Notes under the pieces: generated by a model
The model's input: the letters and a program-made list of their open reading frames with translations, nothing else
What the model was told of the DNA's origin: nothing
Database searches by the model: none
Made by a program: the position numbers and the translations under genes
Source of the DNA: an uncultured Emticicia sp.
GTDB lineage: Bacteria; Bacteroidota; Bacteroidia; Cytophagales; Spirosomataceae
Assembly: GCF_937903345.1 (NCBI RefSeq)
Contig: NZ_CALCZQ010000062.1
Span: forward strand, 71,834-135,833
Length of the DNA: 64,000 nucleotides
Direction: 5' to 3'
Part shown: one piece after another, positions 45,594-54,630 of the stretch
Layout: each line of letters begins with the position of its first letter
How positions within the stretch are numbered: the stretch's first letter is position 1

Positions 45594-47028
45594 CTATTCC
45601 TCAAATAAATCCTCCATTGTTACTTCATTTTGAACCAATTGATTGGCGTACTTATTTTTATCAACGCCGTAGCTCGTTATCATGGTTAAATACACCGCTT
45701 TTTTAGTGTTGGTTGCTGATTTGACTATGGCCATTTTTGACCTTAAATTTTCTGAATATGATTTATCAATCGTGAAGGTGTCCAATGAAAACTTACATTC
45801 AAATAAGTTTATTACTTGGTCTCGCCGATCAATCAGCAAATCAATTTGTGCAGATTTTTCTTCTACTCCGCCACGCCATGAATGGTTGTGTGATTGAACC
45901 CCGCTGATACCCAACGCTTTCTTTATGGAATTTATATGGTCTATACAAACTTGCTCAAAAGTAAATCCTTGCCAAGCCCTATGTGCAGGATTATCAATCA
46001 TATTTAGCCAAATATTCTGTCCAAGCAACTTATTGCCTTTCAAAAACTTAAAATAAAAATTAGTGTAATAATCTGATAGCCTGTATGTTATATTTTTTAA
46101 CTTATCATCCAGCGAATGACAAGTACTTATAAATCCACTTTCTTCTAAATCAGATAATACCTTAGTAAGCGTTCCTCCTGATGCTATTCCTGAACGTTGA
46201 ATTATCTCGTTACGTTGCATTCCAGCAGTTTTTGTAGAAAGTACCTCAACAATTTTTTCGTATATTTCATGTTTCCGATATAGGGAACGGTACAAATTAA
46301 AAAATTCATTTCTCAATAAGCTTCCTGTCTCAAAAAAAAGTTCCTGTATATTTTGTGTTGCACTTAAATGAGGCTGTACTGCTTCCAAATAGTAGGGAAT
46401 TCCCCCCAATGCCATATAGAGCTGGACAATCTGATAACGGTCAAAGACACCGTTTTTTGCCAAAAGCATCTCCTCCGTTTCCTGTAAATTAAAAGGACTA
46501 ATTTTTATTTTTTGTGTGATACGATTGTGTAGCCCTCCTGTATTGTTGATAAGCTCGTTAATCATCCAAGAGGCTGCCGAGCCACATACTATCAGTAAAA
46601 TATCTTTCCGATTTGTAGCCCAACTATTCCAAAAATGCTCTAAGCCCATCATAAAATCAGAGCCTACGCTATCAAACCATGGAAGTTCGTCAATGAAAAT
46701 AATATTTTTTCTTGATGCGTGTTACTTTCGATGTGGCTAATTAATCGTTGAAATGCGGTTAGCCAGTTTTTTGAAGATGATTCAAAAAAATGGGAGACTG
46801 TCGACTAATTTCGGTGTCAAAATTGAAAAGCTGCTGATGTGTATCTGCATTTGCAAGTCCTGTCATGTGGAATGCAAATTTTTGACTAAAATATTCTTTA
46901 ATAAGAAAAGTTTTGCCCACACGTCTTCTTCCATATAAGGCCAAAAACTCAGATTTTTTACTTTCTACAATCCTTTGGAGTTTTTCTTGCTCTTTTTTTC
47001 TACCAATAATTTCTGGGATTTTTTTCAT
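45594..47028 (-). pseudogene. DUF234-type AAA ATPase, broken by two frameshifts
   Basis: Reading left from 47028, MKKIPEIIGRKKEQEKLQRI and the Walker A ALYGRRRVGKTFL are clear, but the frame stops at 46759. The following bases continue in other frames: KNWLTAFQRLISHIESN, then IIFIDELPWFDSVGSDF (Walker B), then the long frame from 46652 (ending 45594) with the sensor CGSAASWMINELINN and a C-terminal DUF234 nuclease-like part. Adding one base to the T7 run near 46785 and one to the A6 run near 46705 would restore a single protein of about 475 residues. Both defects are in homopolymers, so sequencing error is a real alternative to a pseudogene. Such ATPases are frequent orphan genes in Bacteroidota. 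Confidence 0.8.
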
Positions 47029-47058
47029 AATTAGCCATTTTTCTGTGAAAATATAAGA

Positions 47059-47120
47059 TTTTAGCTGATTAAAAAATATATGTCAGCCAAAACGTGTAAA
47101 TATTATATAGTTTTGGCTGA
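47059..47120. promoter_or_regulatory. Dyad operator upstream of the broken ATPase
   Basis: TCAGCCAAAAC (47083-47093) and its exact complement GTTTTGGCTGA (47110-47120) are separated by 16 bp. A third half-site, TTTTAGCTGA, is at 47059-47068 with one mismatch. The cluster starts about 30 bp upstream of the ATPase start. It is the kind of self-binding site also seen before the ATPase inside the cas operon. Confidence 0.6.
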
Positions 47121-47175
47121 TTTATTAAGAGAATAATTAGAAAACTAAATTTTAACTTACGAATTTATTTACTTA

Positions 47176-47439
47176 GAGCTTGCTGAAAAAGTATAAGTCA
47201 TTGACTATAAACAAGTTAAATTTATTTTTCTGTACATAAGTGCAAGGTTTTTTAAACATTTCCTTTGTTTTCCTTGCACTTAATATTAATTTCTGTTGAA
47301 TCTGACTTGATGAATTTCTTGCCATTATATCAAAAAGAATATTTTACAAAATATAACTTACTTATTATCAATAAGTTAAAAAACACAAAAAACAATTCTC
47401 AAAATATATGATTTAGAGAAATACCTTTTCAGCAAGCCC
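47176..47439. mobile_element. MITE-like element, about 264 bp, with terminal inverted repeats
   Basis: The left end GAGCTTGCTGAAAAAGTATA and the right end, read in reverse complement GGGCTTGCTGAAAAGGTATT, match at 17 of 20 positions. The bases TA lie just outside both ends (47174-47175 and 47440-47441), a possible target duplication. Inside are a further dyad (GTGCAAGG ... CCTTGCAC at about 47241-47279) and no gene. This fits a non-autonomous derivative of an IS5/IS1182-like insertion sequence; the parent family is not established. Confidence 0.55.
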
Positions 47440-47542
47440 TAAATATAACCTGTGTACCAAGGAACGGGCACATTATATTTGGTTCATAAGTCAAATGGAA
47501 TCTTCTGCAAATCCTACAAATTAGAAAATTTGTGGAGGGCTA

Positions 47543-47598
47543 AAAAGGATTTTTATCAACCTTTACACCATTCAGGTTGACTTTTTTGGAGTCCTTTT
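47543..47598. terminator. Nested stem-loop downstream of the heme/dehydrogenase gene
   Basis: TCAACCT (47556-47562) pairs with AGGTTGA (47574-47580), and outside this AAAAGGA (47544-47550) pairs with TCCTTTT (47592-47598). It begins 18 bp after the 47616 stop on the minus strand. A transcription end is plausible; the T-run is weak. Confidence 0.4.
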
Positions 47599-47615
47599 AT
47601 TCTTTACGTCTAGTC

Positions 47616-50477
47616 TTATTTTAGGCTCAATAAATATCCAGTTAAATCCGATAAATCTTTTTCTTTTAACCCCATCGAGGTGGGTTCTGGCATCAAACTG
47701 TTTTTTTGCTGTACCCTCGACCTCACGTCTGAAGCTTTGATACTTATTCTTTTTCCTGTTAAATCTTTTAGGATAATTTGTTTAGAATCTGCCATTAAAA
47801 ATCCATAATAACTGCCTGACTTTGTGCTAATCATCCAAGGCTCATAACCAAAAGCTAGGCTTGCCGAAGGATTAATGATCGCGTCAAGCATGCTTTTTTT
47901 GTCAAATTTCTTATTGATTAAAGTTAAATCCGGACCAATATCAGCTCCTTTACCAGCAATTTTGTGGCAAGAAATGCAATTAGTTTCAAAAACACTTTTA
48001 CCTTTTTTGGCATCAGAAGGCATGTTCATGGCCAAATCAATTGAAAGTGATTTACCTCCGGGGCGTTTAAAATAATCGGCCGCCATACTGCGAATTGAAA
48101 TATCTTTATTATTGAATATATGGAGTTCAATTAATTGCCTAATCTTGGGCTTGATTTTTCCTTTTGCTGCGTCAACCATCAATAATCTAGCACCGTAAGT
48201 ATCCAATGCTAATTTTTGAGCTAATTCTTGCCTTTTTTCAAGCACTAATGTTGTATCATTTAATAATAAATTTTTAGATTGAATCATCCATTTTTGTTCC
48301 CGACTTAATTGTTGCTCCTCTTCTTGTTTCCAGGCAATTATATTTTCCCAAGTATTTGTTTTACGGAAACTTACCCAATAATCCGCTTGTTGGGATACGT
48401 CGGCTAGTTTCGATTTTGTTAAATCAAGCATCGTATGTGCAGCTTTTGGAGTGCTCATAAATGCGATGGTTGTTATGGCTTCTTTTCTTTGATTGACTGT
48501 TAATGAAGGAGATTGAGCTCTTTTTTTAATCAAATTTATACTGGCATTTGGGTGTAACTCCCACAAAATTGAACTTTGAGAGGCTGTAAAAGTAAGCGGA
48601 TCTGTAGGCAATTGCTTAACATAATCCGCATAGAATAATTCTCTTTTTTCATCTACACCGATACCCAATGCGGTCAATAAATAAGGATCCTTAGCACTAA
48701 CTTTGTTTGCTATTTTCAATAAATCTTCTTGGCTATTTTGGTAGCTTAGGTCTCTGAGCCCTATAGCTATTTCTCTTAATAAGGCTGAATTCAAAGAATG
48801 TTTAAAAAGCTTGTTATTGATTACATGAAGATTTTTCCCAGACTTACGCAAAGCACGGTAAGCAGTTACCCCAATTTCGGAAGAGGTTTCGATCTTTTTT
48901 GCGGCGTTTTTTATATTTTCGATTAAAATATTTTCGACTTTTTCTAAACCTTTATTGCCCAAAGCGGCTAATAACCAAATAGCTCTGGCTTGAATATAGG
49001 GATTTGGGTCTGCCAACAGTGGCTCTAAATCTGGGATTATTTTTTCTCCAGTATTTTTTAATTTTTCATAGGCAACCGCTCTCACATTGATAGCGGGTGA
49101 TTTTAATACGCCAATGAGTCCTTGAGTGCTCGTAAAATCTAAAGTTGGCACTTTTATTTTTTTACCTTTTGGTGCAATGCGATAAATTCTACCGTACCCT
49201 TTTTTATCGTTCATGGCATGGCCACCCACGACCGCATCATACCAATCAGCTACGTAAATGGCTCCATCGGTACCTGTAACGGCGTCACTGGGTCTAAACC
49301 ATTTTCTTTTATCGGCTTCAAAATTATCATTCCAAATGTAGTAATCATCAGAGACTGGAAACGAACTTAAAAAGTCGAATCTTTTCATATTGAATCCCGC
49401 ACCTTTTGGACTTGTCTTATATCCAAAGACTAAATTTCTTCCTGCTTCGCAACTTAAAAGCATGCCTCTATATTTTTCTCCCAAGGCATCTCCTTCATAA
49501 ACGGTCACTCCTGTGGGGGAACCTGCACCTGTTTTATCGCCAACTTTCAATACGCCGGGGTCTTCTTGGTGCCAGTGTGCCGTAAAAATATCTTGGTCTA
49601 ATCTTCGATCTCCTTGCCAATATCTAGTTCCGTCTTTGGAAAAATATCCTGCATTACTTCCTTCCATTAGCCAAGAAGTTCGGCAGGCAATGACTTGGTC
49701 ATCGTTGTCATTTTGCCACATATTGCCAAAAGAATCCATAGCGACCTCATAACTATTTCTAAAATTATGTGCCATAACTTTTAATTGGCTTGCATCGGGA
49801 GCAATTTCTAAAGCCAAACCCCCTACCCACACACGACCATCATCGCTTTTTTGATTTCCTTCATTGTTTTTATTGTAAGGAGTTCCACCAGTATATAGAC
49901 TACCCGAACGTAAAGTCCAACCTGTTTTATCCTTTACCACATGGGGACCAGCATTTCCTACATTAAATATGAATTTTCCATAGGGAGTGGCTACAAATGA
50001 GTGTAAAGAATGATCATGATCAAATCCTCCAAATCCCGTTAAAAAGACTTCCTTTTTGTCGGGTTTATCATCGTGATTTTCATCTGTATATACAATAACG
50101 TTAGGCGATGCACTCACAAAAATTTTATCACCTATAACTGCAATGCCTAATGGGGCTTTTAAATCCATATCCTGTACAAAGACAGTCGACTTATCCGCCT
50201 GGCCATCTTGATCAATATCCTCCAAAATAACGATACGATCACCTTGGTTTTTGTAATTAAATCGGGTTTCTGGCTTATTATTAAAATCTCGATATTCAAC
50301 GGCTTCGGTCACCCAAATACGTCCTCGGGCATCCACGTCCATGTTGGTTGGGTTGTACAACATTGGTGATTCCGCCCAAAGTTTAATCTCCAAATCCTCA
50401 GTAACAAACAAAGTAGTTCCATCATTTGTAAAAACCAATGGAAATAATAATAGAAGAATTATGCTTATAATTTTCAT
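47616..50477 (-). CDS. Secreted PVC-type membrane-bound dehydrogenase / heme-binding protein
   Basis: A 953-residue protein with a signal peptide (MKIISIILLLLFPLVFT). Residues about 25-430 form a beta-propeller of the putative membrane-bound dehydrogenase type (NPTNMDVDARGRIWVTEAVE, GNMWQNDNDDQVI). A HEAT-repeat-like helical region follows (about 440-790), then a C-terminal c-type cytochrome domain with the CISCH heme site near residue 835 (KGKSVFETNCISCHKIAGKG). Such three-part proteins are common in Planctomycetes and Bacteroidota and are believed to oxidise sugars or alcohols, passing electrons to the heme. The neighbouring sugar isomerase/epimerase-like gene (40 bp away) suggests a joint role in sugar oxidation. 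Substrate unknown. Confidence 0.82.
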   Translation of the reverse strand: MKIISIILLLLFPLVFTNDGTTLFVTEDLEIKLWAESPMLYNPTNMDVDARGRIWVTEAVEYRDFNNKPETRFNYKNQGDRIVILEDIDQDGQADKSTVFVQDMDLKAPLGIAVIGDKIFVSASPNVIVYTDENHDDKPDKKEVFLTGFGGFDHDHSLHSFVATPYGKFIFNVGNAGPHVVKDKTGWTLRSGSLYTGGTPYNKNNEGNQKSDDGRVWVGGLALEIAPDASQLKVMAHNFRNSYEVAMDSFGNMWQNDNDDQVIACRTSWLMEGSNAGYFSKDGTRYWQGDRRLDQDIFTAHWHQEDPGVLKVGDKTGAGSPTGVTVYEGDALGEKYRGMLLSCEAGRNLVFGYKTSPKGAGFNMKRFDFLSSFPVSDDYYIWNDNFEADKRKWFRPSDAVTGTDGAIYVADWYDAVVGGHAMNDKKGYGRIYRIAPKGKKIKVPTLDFTSTQGLIGVLKSPAINVRAVAYEKLKNTGEKIIPDLEPLLADPNPYIQARAIWLLAALGNKGLEKVENILIENIKNAAKKIETSSEIGVTAYRALRKSGKNLHVINNKLFKHSLNSALLREIAIGLRDLSYQNSQEDLLKIANKVSAKDPYLLTALGIGVDEKRELFYADYVKQLPTDPLTFTASQSSILWELHPNASINLIKKRAQSPSLTVNQRKEAITTIAFMSTPKAAHTMLDLTKSKLADVSQQADYWVSFRKTNTWENIIAWKQEEEQQLSREQKWMIQSKNLLLNDTTLVLEKRQELAQKLALDTYGARLLMVDAAKGKIKPKIRQLIELHIFNNKDISIRSMAADYFKRPGGKSLSIDLAMNMPSDAKKGKSVFETNCISCHKIAGKGADIGPDLTLINKKFDKKSMLDAIINPSASLAFGYEPWMISTKSGSYYGFLMADSKQIILKDLTGKRISIKASDVRSRVQQKNSLMPEPTSMGLKEKDLSDLTGYLLSLK

Positions 50478-50516
50478 GAATAACGATGGTTGGATTTTTA
50501 ATCAATAGTAAATTTT

Positions 50517-51419
50517 TTAGGATACTAAATCTCTGACAAATCGATTGTTTTTTAAATAGCTTTCTAGCATAGTTTTTCCTGGAGGAACAGCTCCTTCAAT
50601 TTGAATGGCTCCAGAATATCCAATCTCATCGATACAATTTTTTACCCGTTGGAAGTCAACCTTTCCTTGCCCCAAAAGAGCGTCATTTTCTTTAAAATGA
50701 AATTCGCAGATTTGATTTTTTTTTCCAAGCCATTTAATTTCTTCATAGATGTTGTAACCCATTTTTTCTGAATTGGCCACATCATAATAGACCTTTAAAT
50801 TGGACGATCCCACTGTGTCGATGATGTGCATGTGTTCCTCTGCACTTAGCCATGACTCTATACCCAAAGTAACACCCGCTTTTTCTGCGATAGGCATAAT
50901 ATCTTTAAATTTTTGAATGACAGCATCTTGCCCCTTTGAGTCATTTTTTAAATCCCCTTGATTAAAAAAGGCAATTAATACAACTTTAATATTGAATTCT
51001 TTGGCAACTTGAATACTATCAGCCACCCATTGGTCTGTTTGTGGATCCGACTTAAATGGGTAATTGTTGAGTTCACCAATGCCTAATCCTGTAAAGCCGA
51101 CTTTAAAGATTTTAGCTAAAGATTTATAGGCTTCTTGTACATCCTTTCTTCGCAAATGCATGTTGTTTGCCTTTAATCCAAGGCTTAATTGCACACCATC
51201 TAAGCCTATTTCTTTGGCCATTTCCATAGCCCCTAAATTGGAGGTATTGGAAATCGACCAATCGCAGGCACCGATGAAAAAACGTTTGCTCTTTTCATTG
51301 GTTTGAGATTCGGAAAACAAGGTGTGCTGATGTGACATGGTAGCAAAAATCCCCAATGCACTTTTTTGCAAAAATCCCTTTCTTTTCATAGGTTTATTTC
51401 CTTTTTTATCTTTACCCAT
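50517..51419 (-). CDS. Sugar phosphate isomerase/epimerase-like TIM-barrel protein, exported
   Basis: A 300-residue protein of the xylose-isomerase-like TIM-barrel superfamily. It shows FFIGACDWSISNT, MAKEIGLDGVQLSLG, GVTLGIESWLSAEEHMHIID, KVYYDVANSEKMGY and QICEFHFKENDALLGQGKVDF; the acids and histidines of the metal site (Glu, Asp, His, Glu) are present. The N-terminus has a Tat-like or Sec-like signal (MKRKGFLQKSALGIFATM). It may start at 51419 or at the internal ATG at 51389, directly before that signal. It lies upstream of the dehydrogenase/heme gene in the same direction. Likely acts on a sugar in the periplasm; the reaction is not known. Confidence 0.82.
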   Translation of the reverse strand: MGKDKKGNKPMKRKGFLQKSALGIFATMSHQHTLFSESQTNEKSKRFFIGACDWSISNTSNLGAMEMAKEIGLDGVQLSLGLKANNMHLRRKDVQEAYKSLAKIFKVGFTGLGIGELNNYPFKSDPQTDQWVADSIQVAKEFNIKVVLIAFFNQGDLKNDSKGQDAVIQKFKDIMPIAEKAGVTLGIESWLSAEEHMHIIDTVGSSNLKVYYDVANSEKMGYNIYEEIKWLGKKNQICEFHFKENDALLGQGKVDFQRVKNCIDEIGYSGAIQIEGAVPPGKTMLESYLKNNRFVRDLVS

Positions 51420-52161
51420 TTTTAATAATTAATAAAGTAGGTTAAAGCTGCATTAGAGTTGATTACAATTCATTCATTTTATTTACTATATTAAAAACTA
51501 AGTGAAGCCGCCCCTAATTTTTAGTATCGGGAAGCACTTGGTATGAAAATGGCTAATTTTCTATTCTTCGTTGTTTAATAGTTTAATTACTTTTTACTTA
51601 ATAGTTGAGGGATGATAGAATTAGATAAAAGTTCTAAAAGTGATTTTATCTCCCAAATTTATATTGTTTTTGAAATTGTGAAATATCACCAATCGAATAG
51701 TGCCCGAGCCTTGAAAATGAGCATATAAGCACTCACTTTTTTTTAAACCTTTATATGGCAATTGGTTTTCACCATAAAGTTAAAACTTTTCTTTTATTAG
51801 TGCAAAAATTAACTCAATATTAGGTTTTCTATATTGAAAAAGATACTGATCTTGAGCTGTTATAACCTTATCATTATTCCAAATTGCTATTATTTAATTA
51901 CAAGATTGAGCAAACAAATATTCGTTTGAGGAGGTACTAAAATTAAAATTATCAAATTATTTTCTAATTTTAACGCTTATTTAAACTGCTAAGCTTTTAA
52001 AAAAGATAAACTCTACTAACTTAAAAAGCTTTTCATGAATTTGATAATATTGAATATCAAACTTCGGAAACAATTTGACAAACATGTAAAGAATTTTGCA
52101 AATCGCATAAGTTTTTGGTTCCCCCCCTTCCAAGTTAAATACCCAAGCATAATTTGGACTA
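51420..52161. other. Gene-poor stretch with a possible decayed gene end
   Basis: No convincing gene was found between the isomerase-like gene and the adhesin fragment. On the minus strand, 51981 to about 52215 reads VKTEFKNGELTITASMDTSS then NYAWVFNLEGG and a run of lysine- and phenylalanine-rich codons, which looks like the end of a lost secreted protein. It meets the plus-strand adhesin fragment head to head near 52.2 kb. The rest is AT-rich with no clear signal. Confidence 0.35.
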
Positions 52162-52611
52162 TTGCTTGATGTATCCATTGATGCTGTAATTGTTAATTCA
52201 CCATTTTTAAATTCCGTTTTGACGGCATCAAGCCCCGTAGTATGTCAGGGCTTTAGCAAAACATATAGCATTGCGAGTGTGGCCGATGCAAGCGGTTATT
52301 TATGGAGTTATAGCGGCAGTGGAGTAAGTATCACTGGCAGTACGTCAAGCGTGAGCCTCACCTACGGCACAACAGCCACATCAGGGGTTTTGAGTGTGAA
52401 ATCAGTTGGGGCTTGCGGCAATAGTGCTGAGCGAACCATGAATGTAACAGTTATACCGCAGCAAAAAGTAATAAACGGAGTCATCACAAATGGTATGCGT
52501 CATATTCATCAAGCAAGTAAGTCGATCTTACTGAATCCGACAATGAGTACGCCTATCATTATGAGTGCAGGAACGGTATTTTTAGCGGAGATATTGGGTT
52601 GCCCTAATTGA
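52162..52611 (+). pseudogene. C-terminal fragment of a large adhesin-type surface protein
   Basis: The frame has no signal peptide or natural start. From about 52210 it encodes one Ig/PKD-like repeat of the Bacteroidota gliding/adhesin type (SSPVVCQGFSKTYSIASVAD, YLWSYSGSGVSITGSTSS, VGACGNSAERTMNVTVIP). The ending IIMSAGTVFLAEILGCPN resembles the closing segment (GAVFKAEIGGC) of very long surface proteins. It is therefore the 3' end of a truncated gene rather than a complete small gene. The upstream 5' part has been lost by rearrangement. No downstream partner was found. Confidence 0.6.
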
Positions 52612-53170
52612 GCAAGGAATTAGGTGTGGTCTCCCGCCTATTAGAGAAAAAGTGGCAATATTAAACACAGAATCAGCAATTCATGTCTTGTAAAATTTAG
52701 TACTTCAACAATTCAAAAATTGACAGTTCTGGGACCGATTTCAGCCATAAAATTACCCAAATAATTTTCATGGATGATTGTAATTAAAAAAATAAAATTC
52801 ATGCACTCATCGTGGTTTTCCTAAGGAGTTTTAAAACATTTATATTTTATTTTGATAGTGAGGTCTTTTTGTTATTTTTGAGCAATAAAATTAATTTTTT
52901 CTTTTAGTTAAATGAAAACCGATACCCATAAAGTGGCCAAAGACAAAATTTAATTTCTTTCAGACTTTTCACCAAAAAATTAAATTTGAAAAGTTTAAGA
53001 ACTAGAAAACATTTAATAATCCTTATGGGTTTAAAATTGTAATGAGAAACTATTTTAAAACTTAAAGACTAATTTATTCTGGAATTCAAAATTGTACCAT
53101 TATTGCTACCCTATTGCCACGTATTTCAAAATCCTAAAAGTCAATTATTCAATACCTAAAAATTAAAAAA
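52612..53170. other. Intergenic, no recognised feature
   Basis: 559 bp between the adhesin fragment and the LprI-like gene. AT-rich with several stop codons in all frames; no RNA gene, dyad or promoter could be named with confidence. Confidence 0.5.
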
Positions 53171-53572
53171 ATGAGAAAACTTAGCATTATTATAACAATA
53201 TTTTTAACAAGTAGCATATTTTGCTATAGCCAAACTCAGTTAGAATTAAACACCGAAGCATTTAATAATTATAAAAAAGCTGACACAAAGCTAAATCAAG
53301 TTTATTCGCAAATAATGAAAGAATATAAAAGTGACGTAGTGTTTATTACTAATTTAAAAAATTCTCAAAGGTTATGGATTCAATTTCGGGATGCTGAAAT
53401 GAAAGCTAAATATCCTGATAGAGAAGATGGATATTATGGAAGTATATTTCCATTATGTTGGAATTTATACTTGAAAGAATTAACAGAAGAAAGAATAAAG
53501 AAATTAAACATTTGGCTTGTAGGAATTCCGGAAGGAGATGCCTGTAATGGCTCTGTAAAAATGAAGGAATGA
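53171..53572 (+). CDS. Secreted LprI-like (DUF1311) protein
   Basis: A 133-residue protein with a signal peptide (MRKLSIIITIFLTSSIFCYS). The mature part contains the DUF1311/LprI N-terminal pattern: KKADTKLNQVYSQIMKEYK, FITNLKNSQRLWIQFRDAEM and the paired cysteines in FPLCWN and EGDACNG. LprI from Mycobacterium is a lysozyme inhibitor, but most DUF1311 proteins have no established function. It stands alone between two gene-poor regions and is followed by a good terminator. The fold assignment is sound; a role in lysozyme resistance is only a possibility. Confidence 0.8.
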   Translation: MRKLSIIITIFLTSSIFCYSQTQLELNTEAFNNYKKADTKLNQVYSQIMKEYKSDVVFITNLKNSQRLWIQFRDAEMKAKYPDREDGYYGSIFPLCWNLYLKELTEERIKKLNIWLVGIPEGDACNGSVKMKE

Positions 53573-53653
53573 ATAACAAAACTACTGCCATCCTAGGCGG
53601 CGTTTGTTCCATAGATAATTCCTTTAAGACAAAATTATAACCAATCGACCAAC

Positions 53654-53685
53654 ATAAGGCCTTCTGACGAAAGGTCTTATTTTTT
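53654..53685 (+). terminator. Rho-independent terminator after the LprI-like gene
   Basis: ATAAGGCCTT (53654-53663) pairs with AAGGTCTTAT (53671-53680, one G-U) around a 7-nt loop and is followed by a T-run (TTTTTG). It lies about 80 bp after the 53572 stop. Confidence 0.8.
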
Positions 53686-54630
53686 GCATATTTTAAACCG
53701 AAAATCTTAATTGCATATATCTTTTTGTTATAATTTCTATCGAATCTACCCAATTAAATGTAGGTACATTAGCAAAAAACCTATAGCCAAACTTTTCGAA
53801 TCTTTTATTTTAAAATTCCAATTAGAGCTTCTACAAAATTATCAAACTAACTGCCTGGTCAGAATAAATATTTGCATTCAAGTTGCATTTAGAAAGCTGA
53901 GTCCTTATCTTCTTTACGAATTTTTTAATTTCTGCTTGAATTCTACATTTAATATATACGTTTGCGATCTCGCTACTTCCAAAAATAGAAAACATATCTT
54001 CTTTATGCATTGCGTTGTAAAATCCATAAACCTACGCAATCATTTCACTCATCCCAATCTATACTGGTACTGATAAATTTTCATTTAAAATATTTTTTTC
54101 GAAAGAGAATAAATATCCTATTCAATCTATTTGGAAGTCAGAAGATAGCCAAGTCATTCCATCAAAAAAAAATTTTTTTTGTCGTCAAGCATATTCGGAA
54201 CTTAACATCCCTTTCGAGCAGGCACTGATTGTACTATCCATTTCATACTGTTATTATACCATCAAAATTTTCTTTTAAATTGACATGACAGTACAGGATA
54301 GCAAGGCAAAGAATTTTAAATAATATTATACTATGTAAAGTTTTATTATTGCTATTTTTATATAAATTTCAAATTATTGTAATTCAGATTGTAAATGTGA
54401 TTTGAGGCATTAACAAGTATTCAACAATTGTAATAATGAAGCACTTGACAAACAGCAAGAGTTTTTGATAGCCTTGAATTCATAAAAAGGTTTAAATATT
54501 TACAGAAACCTACTGTAATAAACAACATAAACTGCTCATTCTTGTTCCTGTTCATAAATATTTAGTATTGTTATTTTCACATAAGCATGATTATTGAATA
54601 AAAACTTAAGACTTATTTAAATTTACAGCT
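53686..54630. other. Gene-poor, AT-rich stretch
   Basis: Short frames on both strands here are interrupted by many stops. Some minus-strand segments (around 53.8-54.2 kb) faintly suggest a decayed mobile-element protein, but no family could be named. The end, just before the sulfatase gene at 54631, should hold its promoter; no clear TAnnTTTG box was placed. Confidence 0.4.

Noticed and set aside
53700..54240. Possible decayed transposase in the gene-poor stretch after the LprI-like gene
   Set aside because: The short peptides do not show a DDE or HUH motif, and terminal repeats were not found; too weak to call.
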